A stretch of 64,000 bases of DNA from Heterodera schachtii (lineage: Eukaryota; Nematoda; Chromadorea; Rhabditida; Heteroderidae): NCBI GenBank assembly GCA_023374025.1, contig SIJG01000016.1:2074142-2138141 (forward strand), given 5' to 3'. Below, one piece after another: positions 33,601 to 46,800 of this stretch; positions within the stretch are counted from its first letter, which is position 1, and each line of letters begins with the position of its first letter. The position numbers were made by a program, and so were the translations under genes. Below the pieces are notes generated by a model. That model saw only the letters and a list, made by a program, of their open reading frames with translations, did no database searches and was not told the origin of the DNA.

Positions 33601-36600
33601 ATATTTCTACTTTTTATGTTTATTATCAACTTTTTATTACTTTGGGCTTATATCCATTTAATTACTAATCTTTCCATGTTTATTTTTTAGGGCTTTTGTG
33701 TAATTATTTAAATCTTTAATCTGACAAAAGTAATTAACAAATTCCAACAGTCTTCATATCAAACGTTTATCAATTTATTCAAAGCAATTATCATCATAAT
33801 AATTTTTGTTTTTAATTCCGTCGTACATAATGAATTTTAAATTTATTTATCTCGGTATTGGGAAAAAATGCGATTCAAATTCGCCCAATGTTTTCAGCTT
33901 TCTGTTTTATTTAATTTAATATTAAATCAAAACTTAATACATATTATAAAAAATTGAGAAAAAAATTATTTATATTATTTATTTTTAAGTTAAATGTTAT
34001 GTTTTGCAATAAAATTATAACATTTTAAAAATTTTTGACCTCGTTAGTTTTTAAGATTAATATTTTAGCGTATAATAAGTAATCTTCATATAATAATCAA
34101 TCAACAGTTATCTATTTTCTCCAAGCTTTTTTGATTGATTGAATTATTTTATCATTATTCATTTACAATATAATTCGGATTAATTTATTAATTAACTTTA
34201 TATTCACTATTTTTTCGCATCAAACTTTCATTTTGAAAAATCAATTTTTTTAATTATTTTATTGTCTTTTAAGAAATAATTTTTGAATAATTTAATAAGT
34301 GCGGTTTGTTCGATAAATAAAAAAATCGTCGTTTTCAGTGTTAATATATAATGATAAATTATTTTCAATAATAATTTTTGTAATTTTATATTGTTTGAAA
34401 ATCCATGAATTATCTTATATATTTAAGTATTTTTGCAAACATTACCCATTTTAATCCTTGTTTTTATTAGTGTTTTTAATTTAATATTTTTTAATCAAAG
34501 GGTGGCTTTTTTGCTAATACTTGCAGGTGGTATTTAATTTTAAATCATTATTTAAAAACATATATAAAAGTATTAATATTATTCTCGTGTCCAATAAAAC
34601 GAGCGGTCATGAATCGTCGAAATGTACCCTTATTTAATATATATTATAGAGCCCAGCAACAAGGATAATATTTTGTCCCATTCTTCTATTTTTTACAAAT
34701 ATTAGATCCATTTTGTTCTTTATTTTCTATAATAACCGGATATTTAATTTTTTATGGGGCTTTAATTTGAGTTTTTCATTTTTAAATAGAGTAATAAAAT
34801 GTTTCCCTTTTGTAATTATTTTCAAATATCAAATGTAAATTTAAATAATTAAATTTTTACCTTATGATTAAATTAACTTTCTTTAAGAACTTTTTTTCTT
34901 TCATCATTAGTTTGGTCTTAATTTTTTAAATTAATTTTTTCATCTTTTATAAGCCTTTTCTAAGTATTTCACATAAGGTATAAATATTCTTTGTTCTCAT
35001 ATGTTTAAATATTATGAAATTTCTAATTTTTTTTTTCGTAGCAATTTAAAAGTTCATTTTTCTCGCTCTAGTAGTATCAATTTCCATTGTACTTTTAAAT
35101 TTTAATGTTTTTTATACAAAATTATGTTTAACAATCAATCCTTTTCTAGGGGTTTTGCCTTCAAATAAAAAACCTTTAATTATATTTGTTTATGTTTTTC
35201 TTATAATTTATTTAATTTTTAATTTAATTGCTATTTTTTTATTAATTTTTAAATTTTGCTATTTTATTAATAAAAATTAATAAAAAAATTTTAAAAGAAC
35301 TTACTCATTTTTTCCATTAAATATTAAAAATATTAGTAACCCTTTTCAATTAGAGTATCCATTAATTTTCAAGCTTTGAGGCTGCCATGGTATATTTTTA
35401 GATTAAATTTGAATTATTTATTATGTGTTGTCAATTTTATTTACTTCTTTTATTGTTTTTGAATGAAATTGTTTAATGGTCTAGATTACTTTTTGCATTT
35501 TTGAATGTTTTGATAATTATAATTTTTCTCTTTTAGAATATTTATATTTTCGTCCAATGTACAGATGACACTACATATAAATCTATTCCAAACTCATTGA
35601 GGACTAATTTTTTTTAATTCTAACTTTTGAGTTTTTGCTTTAAATTTGGTTTATCTTGTAGAGGCACCTCCTGTACGTTTTGCGATCTGTTTTTCATAAA
35701 TATAAAAAACTTACTTTAATTATAATAATTTAAGTATAACTCACGTTGTGTGGCTTCTCTTGTCAACATTTCGTTGAGATCAAGCACCATTCATAATAAT
35801 ATTTATTCTTATAGTCATTAAATTCTGTATATTTAAATTTTCGTTTATTTTAATAATTTTAAAAATTTATTAAAATTTTAATAAATTTAGAACAACTAAA
35901 AATTATATATTTTTTTTTATTTCTTTGTTTCATTACAATATTATATTTCAAATTTATTTTTTAATTTATGATTAAATTTTTATTTAATCATACACCTGAA
36001 ATATTTACATGTTTTTATATTAACATATTTGCAAAAAAGCGAGTGGTTGTTAAAAATAAGGCAATATTATTTTATTTCATGCTTTGAATTTATTATTTTC
36101 TGTATCTCTTTTTAAGTATTTCTTTGTGAAAATTTTTTAATCATCTCCACATTTTTAACACTTTTCCTTTTAGTCCAAAAATAAATTTTCAGGTAAGAGA
36201 AATCTCTGAAAATTTTGGATATTTGTTTTTAATTTTAATTTATTATTTAAAATTAAATTTTTGTTTTTATTTTACTTGAGTTAAGGAAGGTTATTTTAAT
36301 ATTAGTGTATTTATTATATTCTGTTTTCTCCATATTCATTAAGCGAAAGATTAATTTTTAGTGTAATTTACTAATCAATAAGAAATTCGGTAAAAAACTT
36401 ATTTCAGTTTATGTTTTATCTACTATTATACTATTATACCTTTTCATCTCTTTTTATCCTTTATTTTGAAATAAAATTAGATTTTTATAAAGTTAATGCT
36501 AATTATTTAGATCATGTTATGAAAATTTAATAATCGAAGATTCAATAATATTATAGAAGCAATTTATAACATTGCAAATTTAATATATGTTAGTTTTTTT

Positions 36601-39600
36601 CAATTTGTTAGACTAAATGTGTAATATTTATAATTTATCCTATAAAATGATGCAACATAGCAACATTTTTATCACCATTTTTATTTTGTTTGAATTTAAA
36701 ATTGCTTTAAATTTGCTATTTTAAAAAGGTAAATTTAATTTTTCTAACCAGGAATAGTAGCAATGTAAATTATTGTGTATATTTTTAGTTGGGTTATTAT
36801 ATATTTAATAGTTTTTATTAATTAAATTATCAATCACTAAAGCATTTTTGAGTATGGAATAAATCAATTACTTGTTTGAATATTATGCAATTTACACGAG
36901 GCTTATTTTCTCGTTCTCGTAAATCAAATATTCTTGATTTTTTCTTTCAATTATCTTTTTATATGTTAATAGTAAAATTTTATAATTAGTTTAAATACAA
37001 CATCAACTAATTGATTTTATTATTAAATTGGGTTTCTGGCTTTGCTTTCGTTATGTTCTTAATATTGTTATTTAGTTTAAAAATAATCTTATTTAAACAA
37101 GATGAACAGAAATAATTTTATCCACTTAATCAATGTAAATGGGCAGCTTTATGATAAATTTATTATTTATTGTTACCTTTTTAAAATTATTTTTCCAACA
37201 ATTTTCTTGCTATTTAAAAAAATAGTATTTAATTAGACCTAATATATTCTTTGATTTAATTTTACATTTATTTAAAGTATTTTTTAATTTTCATTTGGTT
37301 ATTTTCCATTCAAATATTCTTTTGAGTACTGTCTCCAGAGCATATCAATTAATAACACCTTTTTAATTTTTGTAATAATAATTCATTTTTGGTTTTAGAC
37401 TCATATTTTATTAATTATCTTTTTATTAAATATTTTTTAAAAATTAAAAACCCAATTAATTTTTACTTTTTTTATAAAGCATAATACTTTTTCTATACAA
37501 CTTTGATGTTTAATTTTCATTATTTAAGTTTTTTTTAAATTTAATGAATTTTGGTTCCTTTTTAATTTGTTTTTTGTGGGGTTAGTTCTCATTATATTTT
37601 TGACTTTTTAATATCTCTTACATTTGATAAATATCGAAAAAAATTTTAAGTTTCATTTTTATTTCATTTTTTAGCAATTTATTCATTATATTTATTTTTG
37701 TTTAACTTATTTGTATTTATTTTCAGCTAAATGAATATCGTCTTGAGCATATGTTTATTATTAAGCATTTACTGCCTTATATTTTTTGTTATTTTATGAT
37801 TATAAATTTCTTTAGGAGAAATCAACAGTCACTCACTGGTCATATATTTATTTATATTTCAAATTTATTTTTTAATTTTTGATTAAATTTTTATTTATTC
37901 AAACACTTGGAATATTTATTTTTTAATCTTGCTGAATATATTCAGTAAATATTTTATTAATAATTTTGAAATTTTCTTTAACTTTTGGCTCAATTTTCTT
38001 GCTTCCTCACATCGCATCACTTTGAGCCTATTTCTTTGAATCGCAATAGAGGGTCAATTTTTTATAATTTCTATTTATTTTTTTGCTTTAATTTGACTGT
38101 CTATTTATTATTTTTGATTATTAAGTTTTTAAATTTGAACTAGTTATTTAATTTCTTGCTATCACATAATATTCTCCTAATTGCTTAATCCTTTATTTTT
38201 CCAGCCAGACGATTTCGTTTTTTTAGCCAACAGTATGCCTTATTTCTAGCATTTCATTAGGTTATTAATTTAAATTAGGTCCATTAACGTAAATTTCGAA
38301 TTTTTGCCTATTAAAATATTTGTATGCTTTATATTTATACTTTTTCTTCTTCCAAAATTTTAAATAATTAGATTTCTATCTTTGGTTAAATTTTTAATCA
38401 CTTAAAAAATAAATCTTTATGCAAAATTTCGAGTCTAGAAAATTTAATAATTAATAATCATTTTGCGCTCATTAAAATAATTTTATTATAAATTTATAAT
38501 TTTCTAAGGTATAAATTAATTAGGACTTCTAAATATAAATTTACTTTATCTATTTTAATTAAATCATTTAATTCTTAAAAATTAATAAGCTGCCGTTTGC
38601 AAACATTTAAATTTAAAATCTTATTTATTTATTATTACTTTAAGTTAAAATAAACAAAATTTAAAAATTTTTTAAAAATTATATAAATTAATATAAGCAA
38701 AATGAATTTACTACATCTTTTGACAATTTTTTAAAATCCAAATATTTTATCTTTTTTTAAATATTAATTTACTTTAGGAGCAGGCTTCGTTTTTCCGCGT
38801 ATAAATCGTTTGACTTTATTTGTAATTTTAATGTTTGATTGTCATATTTATTTCCATGAGAGATTCCTAGTTTTATGTTCTGATAATGTATTGGGCTTGA
38901 GATTTATTCTTTTTCACTTTATTATAATTAAGATATTAAAAATTAAATGTTTTATTTAAGATTTTATTGGATTTTTCACTTGCAAGATACTCTTTCTTTT
39001 TTTGAAAGGAGAAAACCTTGCATTTAATTTTTTTATTTTCGTTCTTCTCTTATTTAGTTTATTTTTAGAGAATTTTTGAATATTTTAGTTGTAATATGAC
39101 GCGACCACAGTGATTTATTTTTACCTTTTTTTCAAGGATAAAAATTTAAAATTAATTTTTTTCTGATACTTTGGGGTTTTCCAGAATATTTGCATTCAAA
39201 TTTTAATGGTTTATCAATGTAAAAAAATGCAATATTATAGCAAATTCTTAATATTAACAATCAATAAATTGTATTCAATTGTCTTTTATGTAAAAATATT
39301 TTAATATTTAATAAGCCTCATGAATGAAAAAAAACTTATCTCATAGCATATCTGATTTGCACTTCATCATGATTCAATTTTTTTATTTTTCGTTTCATTT
39401 TAAAGTTTAAAATTTTTAATTAAACTGACTAGACAAAAACCAAATTAAACACTTGAAACATTAAACGATCTTTTCAATCATTCATAAATTATAGTTTTGT
39501 TTAAAAATATAGTTGTTGTTGATATTATATTTTTTTATACATTTCATACATTATTTTCTATTTTTCCCTTTAATCTTTGTGTATTCGAAATGAACCCGCC

Positions 39601-41800
39601 AGTACCCATTCTGTATTACGAAACATTTATAGTTTTTATGTATTTGTAAAAGTTTTATTTTCATATTGATTCGGCATCTTAGATTTTCATTCGTTTTTGT
39701 TCAAATCTTTTTAAGATAAAAATCATCATTCTTTAATATACATATAAGTAGTCAGGGCAATGACAACCTTTTTCTATAAAATAAATATTACATTTATTTT
39801 GCACTTTTTTATTATACTGATTATTAGTTTTTAATTGTACTATTACCTTATATTATCCAATATCAATATTTATTAAGCAAATCTAAAATTTTAAATTGAT
39901 TTTTATTTAACTTTTATATAATTTTAATTAATGTAATATATTTAGCTATTTGAAATTTATTATTTATAAAAAATATGGTTAACCCATTTGGTTTTTAAAA
40001 TCCTTTATTTCTTTTCTATTATGAGTTTTATTCATCTTTCAGATTTTAATTTTCTTTGATTACGAATTTCGGATCTGATATTTCAAACCGGTCTTGGGCC
40101 CATTTAAACCGGCCCTTTAAATATATAATATGTTTTGAAAATTTTCGAAGTGCTTCAAATAAGATTTAAAAATTAATATTGTTTATCAATATTATTAATT
40201 TCATAACTTCTTCATTTGTTGTTTTTTTGATTGCTAATTGATGTAAATTCTATCGTTTAATTTCGATATAGAAATAAAAGTATTATTTTTATGAAATAGC
40301 GTTGGTTTTTTGTGCGCTTTCATACATGTAAAGGACTGTCAAATCTAGCAAGAGTTTTATTATTTTTTAAAATTGAAAAATATTACTATTACATATTCTA
40401 CAATCGTTAAATTTATAAATAAGTTGTTACAAAAATTTTATAGTTTATTTATAATTGTTATTAACAATTTATTCTCTGAATCGATTTGATAATTTTGTAC
40501 CTTTATTCCTTTGGATATTTGATTCGATCTATTAGAATTTCTTATTAAATTGTTAAAAATTTTCATCCATGCAGATTTCGCGAAGTTTGTGTTTTCTCTT
40601 GACCCTTGCCCATGTTTATTTAGTTATTAATTTATATATTAATAAATAATTAAATTTTTTATGTATTGATTTAATTTTATACGGTTTTAATTTCCAAAAT
40701 ATTTTGATTAAATTTTAACATTTGGTTAAAATATTGTATATTTGTAAGTTTTTTTCTTTAATTTTTATAGATTATAAACCGATTTACAATATAAGCGAAT
40801 GCATAAAGTCATAGATTTTCACATCATTTTGATTTGAAATTAAAATTTAATTACATTTATTATTATTTTTTCTCATTTATATTTAAAAATAAATTGAATT
40901 ATATGACAAACTTTTCGAGTAAATCCAAAAATATTATAAATTATGGTTTAATTAATACTAATAATTTTTCTCGGCTATTGTCGGTGTATACAATCCAGTG
41001 CGTTTTCTTTTATATAATAATTTATTCTTTCGTATATAAAAGTTTTTACTTTTTTAATTTCTATGACAAATATTTATTTGTTTATCGTAGTTTTGTTAAA
41101 CTCTTTTTATTAAACCTCTAAATATTTATAAATAAATATGAATAAAATTTATTTTATCATTATTTTCTTTAATGATAATTATGTGAAGAGATGATATAGG
41201 ACTTGTAAAATAATTATTTTAATCACCTTAATCGTCACTTCGTTTTAAATTTATCACTTTTATTTATTATTCATTCTCGATCTGTTTTTGAAAGCCATTC
41301 TGTGCTGGGAAAGTATACATTTTAATTTTCTTGAATTTCTTTATCTTCAGTTCATCCAAATTTACAATATATTAATTTTTTGTGATTTTCTTTTGATTAT
41401 TTACTTGTAATAGTTTATTAACAATTAGTAAATTTTCAGATTTTTTTTATATATTAGTTTTATTAAAAAAATTATAAATTTTTTAAGAATATTCATTTTT
41501 CTATCATTTTAATTTAATAATTTAGATTTTATATAATAATTTATTATTTTTAAAACTATAAAAATATATTATCTTTTCAACAAAAAAAAAAATTATTTCA
41601 TTTTAAATGTCGGATAGGATTCATTCTAATGTTAGCTCTTTTTATACATATTTCTTTCTTTCATTATACTTTTATTACTTTTTAATCTTTTAAAATTCTT
41701 TTACTTTTAATTTAATTTAGGTATCTATGTCAATTTTTAACTGCATATCTTTGAACCATTCTTGTAGTATATACATTATATTTATTTTTAAATTTATGAT
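27601..41800. repeat. Gene-free T-rich repeat-like block
   Basis: About 14 kb with plus strand dominated by T over A, and no credible ORF, tRNA or rRNA. Diverged direct repeats are visible, for example around 35935-36010 and 37850-37925 (shared TTTCAAATTTATTTTTTAAT and GATTAAATTTTTATTTA). The segment 35105-35385 is matched in reverse complement at about 44960-45180. Two copies of the GC-rich hairpin lie at 28521-28540 and 30762-30783. Best read as an old, decayed satellite-like array. Confidence 0.6.
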
Positions 41801-42800
41801 ACAGTCATGGTCAAATGTTTATCTACACCCCATTTTATTTTGTTTTTGTCTTTATTTCAACTGTAAATTTCAATTAAATCCGAAATATATGGTGGTATTT
41901 TGTAGCATTTTTTATGGGCTTTCGAATGGTATAAATCAATACTTAAAAGAATGTTGTGCATAAACACTATACTTTGCTAAACGAATTGTGCTCAAATTTT
42001 GACTGGTCAAAAGTTTATCTACACCCCAAAAAATCAATATTCCTTAGGCCTAAAATTCTGAAAAAATTCCTGCTATGCTAACTTTTGATGATGATCAAAA
42101 AATCTTTTACGCCATCTTGATCAGATCACTCCTTCATGGTGATCCAAAAACCCAAAAATGGCTTGAAATCGGGAAAATTTTCGAAAAAAATTCCTAGGGG
42201 GTTGGGAAAAATTTTCTGGAAATTTTGAGTAGGCCTATGAGAAAGAGCACAAAATTCTCTACCAAATGCAAATGATCGCATGTCTCTACGACTTATGCCC
42301 GTTGATGTATGGGCATTTCAATTTCGGTGTCTACAAAAAGTACTGTATTTCTTCAGAAAATAGTGCATTTTACAGTAGAAATGAACATCATCAAAATTGA
42401 AGTGCCCATACCTCAGCGTGTATAATTCGTAGACCAACCATCCTAAAGACAATTTTGTAGAGAATTTTGTGCTCTTTCTCATAGGCCTACTCAAAATTTC
42501 CAGAAAATTTTTCCCAATCCCCTAGGGATTTTTTTCGAAAATTTTCCCGATTTCAAGCCTTTTTTGGGTTTTTGGATCACCATGAAGGAGTGATCTGATC
42601 AAGATAGCGTAAAAGACTTTTTTGATCATCATCAAAAGTTAGCATAGCAGGAATTTTTTCAGAATTTTAGGCCTAAGGAATATTGATTTTTTGGGGTGTA
42701 GATATACTTTTGACCAGTCAAAATTTGAGCACAATTCGTTTAGCAAAGTATAGTGTTTATGCACAACATTCTTTTAAGTATTGATTTATTCCATTCGAAA
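41801..42800. mobile_element. Tc1/mariner-like foldback element
   Basis: A long palindrome spans 41920-42800 with arms of roughly 420 bases around a centre near 42360; the arms share GCATAAACACTATACTTTGC, TTGATGATGATCAAAA-type and AAATTTTGAGTAGGCCTATG blocks with a few differences. A terminal-type repeat GTTTATCTACACCCC, resembling Tc1/mariner ends, appears at 41817-41831 and 42013-42027, and inverted near 42693-42708. No transposase is present. The outer right part beyond 42800 is missing. Confidence 0.7.
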
Positions 42801-43882
42801 CAGGGCTGGACGAAATTTCGTGTCGTTTTCGTTTCGTCCTACATTTTCGGCACTTTTTGAGTTTCGTTTTCGTGTTTCGTTTTCGTCCGCTAAAGTTTTT
42901 TCGTTTCGTTTTCGGTTTCGGTTTTCAAAATTTTTGTTTTTCGTTTCGTGTTTCGTTTTCGGTTTTTAAAATTTTGGATTTTCGTTTCGTTTTCGTTTTC
43001 GTCAGAGCAATATTTTACGAAAAAGACGAAAATATTTACACCCTTAAGAATGACTTTTTTGGTAAGAAATAATAAGTTTTATAATTTAAGTATTGTAGTT
43101 TAGTGGTGAAAACAGCAGGTTTATTTTGTGCTGTGCATTAATATTCGATCCCGCATGACCGCACTTTATTTTACCGATTTTTTAATCATGTTTTTACCGA
43201 TTTTAATAGAAAATCTGCTATGAAATAGCACTCAAATTTTCAAAAATTTTCCCGGCGTCGCCTATCGGCGCCGCCGGACCCTCTTCTCATTCATCAACTT
43301 GTAAAAAAAAAATACACCGCAAAAAAAATGTTTGAAAATCTTTTTTTTCAACACGGTTTCACCGAAATTTACGATTTGCTAATTTCTTCCCCAAAAATTG
43401 TTAAAATCCATAATAGGATGTGAAAAACATAACATTTTAATACATTTTTATCGAAAAAATTATATATTAACTGATTCGAACCAATTTTGCAAGATTGCCT
43501 TTCTTGACCCTAAATCTTGTCATTTGTTCTTTATTTTAAAAATTTTTTGGTCACACCCCGGTCCTAGAGCCACATCAGCTTTTCCACCTACTAGGATCTT
43601 TATTCCTTCAGTTAGAGGATACAATTTTAAAGTTTTATGTTTCTTAATTATGATTGAAATAAGTTCAAAAAATTTTCGGTTTTTTCGTTTCGTTTCGTAC
43701 GAAAATGGTTATTTTTTCGTTTTCGTGTTTCGTTTTCGTCCGTCAAAATTTTTTCGTTTCGTGTTTCGTTTTCGGTTTTCAAAAAATTTTTTTCGTTTCG
43801 TGTTTCGTTTTCGTATCGAATGCACTTTTTCGTTTCGTTTTCGTATACGAAAAAATTTTTTTGAGATTTTCGCACAGCCCTG
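42801..43882. mobile_element. Second non-autonomous hAT-like element
   Basis: Ends CAGGGCTG and CAGCCCTG bound 1082 bases. Subterminal arrays of CGTTTCGTTTTCG on the left and the same family at the right (43680-43855) parallel the structure of the element at 17827. Flanking 8-mers ATTCGAAA and ATTCGCAT match at six of eight bases, compatible with an old hAT target duplication. The interior has one GC-rich hairpin (43252-43277). Open frames rich in Phe/Arg/Ser across the arrays are repeat artefacts. It sits exactly at the edge of the foldback element. Confidence 0.7.
43252..43277. repeat. GC-rich hairpin in the second hAT-like element
   Basis: CCGGCGTCGCC and GGCGCCGCCGG around TATC, preceded by CACTCAAATTTTCAAAAA as in the copies at 18 kb, showing that the two elements share an internal module. 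Confidence 0.75.
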
Positions 43883-46800
43883 ATTCGCATTAAAGAGTGA
43901 AGGTTTTATAAAATTGGAATAAAATTTAAAATGTAAAATTTATTTTTTATAATAAAACCTACTTTTTAACTATTTGCATTAAAGAGTGAAGGCTTTATTT
44001 AATTTTTTTTTGCAAATCAATTCGAAAAAATAGTACATAATTTTTGCTGTTTTGATGAGTACGGAAGGTCAGTTGAGGAATGCAAGTTCTGCAAATTCAA
44101 GCAGCTTCTGCTGCTTAGAAAAAAGACTAAAAAATTACAACATAAGTAAATATATTTATTAAATTATTACTTATTCTACCCAAAATAAAATAGAGATAAT
44201 GAATTCTAATAATTATATGCATCGCACAATAAATATACAAAAAAAATAAACATGGACAAAAAAAGTAATTAATTAGCAAATGCAAAAAGTTGATGAGAAA
44301 CGAACCACCAGAAATATTAAAAAATATTAATATAAAAAAACTAAAATGGAACCATATAACAATAATAATATGCAAATTTTTGTTAAAAATGATTAAAAAT
44401 AAATAAATTGAAAAAAATTACTTCAAGTGGCACATACTCAACCTTTGACATTGTACACAACAACAACTTTCCGACAAATCAAGAAAGAAAAGAAGTAAAG
44501 TTAAAAAGAAGAGCTTGCTATTTTATGTTAATAGCAAAAGAAAACTAAAATTTAAAAAAAAATTATTTTATTAGCTTTACAATAACAAGAAAAATTTTCA
44601 CTGATATGACAAGGAAAAATAAAAATTTTATATTAGATTATATATATTTTGAATAATTTGAAGAAACCATAACACAATTTTTTATCTGAATTTTAAAAAT
44701 AAAAATATTTAAGTGTTTATAAATATTGCTTTTTTAGAATCTATAAATATGTACTACCAGAGTGGAAAGGAAATCCATGACACGATAGTTGGCTCATGGT
44801 AGGAAAAATAAGAATAAATGAAGAAAAAAAAAAAACAAAATAAATGATATTACAATTTTTGAATAAAGTATATAAATTAAATTATTAAAAAAAAATAATT
44901 TAAATTTCTGTTTGTGAATAATATCTAAATGGAAAAAGGAGTTATTTGTTGAAAAAAAGTTTATTAATCGCTTGACAATTAATCCCAAATATTTTAACTA
45001 AGCAAAAGGAGTGGTGATTCATTAAGTTAATAACAATAGTAAAAACTAATAAAAATAAATATGCAATTATAATTAAAAATTAAATAAATTATAATTAAAC
45101 AAATATAATTAAATGTTAATTTGAAGGCAAAATCCATAGAAAGTATTGATTGATGCTAAACATAATTTTGTATAAAAAATCATTTTATAAACTTGTGTAA
45201 CAAAATATAATTATTTTATGTGTATATTAATAATTACCAATATTGCTCAAAAATATTATACAATAAAAAATAGAACAATAAATGCAACCTGTTAAAATCC
45301 AATTTTTATAAACGAGAACAAATGAATTACATACTTTACAATTAAAATAAATTGTTTTTTGACCACGATAATCTATCAATATGAGAAATTTAAATAAATT
45401 CAAAAAATATTTTATATTTAGCAAGATAAAAAACATAAAACTAAATTTATATAGCTTTAATAGTTTAATTATTTGTATATAAAAATTAGATTTATTTGGC
45501 CTTTTCTTAATTTAATTAAATATCCATTAAAATATACATTTTGCAGTAAATTCAGATATTAATTTTAAAAAATAAAAAACAACTGTGCAATATTTACAAA
45601 ACCTTTAACCTAATAAAGTCCGTTATGTGTCCAGTAAAATATAAAATAAAAACATAACATTACTTTAAAAATGCATCATATACTTTAAAAATAATAAATT
45701 AAGTCAAATGAGATTTTGAATGTTATTTTTGTCAGCAAAAATCATTTAGATTGGCTAAATATTGATAAATTTATAAGAGCATTAAATAATATCTTTCAAA
45801 CGTACTAGCTCGCGTGAATAAAATTTTAAAGGTTAGTCTAAATATTGTTATATAACGGAAGTTTCCGTAAAATAAATTTGCTGGTAATTGTTGTTCGATA
45901 CAACCCAGGAAACCTAAAAACCATTTAAAAGAGATAAAATTAAGCTAAAACCTAGAATGGACACTCTTAGAAGATATCAAGATTTTATTAAAAGACTAGT
46001 TGAAAATACATATCATCATCATATATTAAAAAAATAAAAATAATAATTATATGCCAGAAAAAGTTTATTAGCATTTAAAATTTCTTATAAGAAAGCAAGC
46101 CACATTTATTAAACATCGCATGGCTACGAAAAAACAAAAAAGTAAACTAAAAGAGACATAAATAAAAAATAAAAATAGTAAATGCAGTAAAATTTATTAT
46201 CAAAGTATTTTCTAATTAAATTTAACATGTTCGTTAAAGATATAATTACATAAATTGGAGTAAAAAATTAAATGCAATTTTTGTTTTTTTTAATAATATA
46301 AAAATATACAAGTATTTTTAAAAAGCTGAAAAATTTAATACAAATTTAGAAAATTTCTGCAAATTTAAAATGACATATTACATGAAATGGAATTAAAAAG
46401 ATAAAAAAACTTATAATTAGAATGCGGCAACAAAAAATTTTGGTTACATATTATTTTTCAAAAATAATATTAATAAAAAAGTAATTAAATATCTTTTAAA
46501 TTAGAGATAAAAAACATACGTATTATATGGCTCCACAATAATGGCGAAGTTCTGCGTGGATGATAAATCTTTACGAATGCAAGTTACTTGCAACTTAAAA
46601 GATTGACAAATATAAATAAATTATCAAAAAAAAAATTTTAATTACACAAAATATTTTACCTTGGTTCATATTTAAATAATTATATAATGATTTGTAATAA
46701 TTTGTTTATGATATTGATATAAAAATTGTGAATAAGAGAAGAAAAAAGGCAATTAATCTTCTCGACGTCGAGTTTTTCCTTACATTAATGCATAAAACAA

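Noticed and set aside
43094..43166. tRNA-like piece (TAGTTTAGTGG A-box-like, TTCGATCCC B-box-like)
   Set aside because: The D arm pairs but the T stem does not and the anticodon loop is too long; at best a decayed tRNA-derived fragment.
42781..43893. Phe/Arg-rich open frames
   Set aside because: Translations of CGTTTCGTTTTCG subterminal repeats of a hAT-like element.
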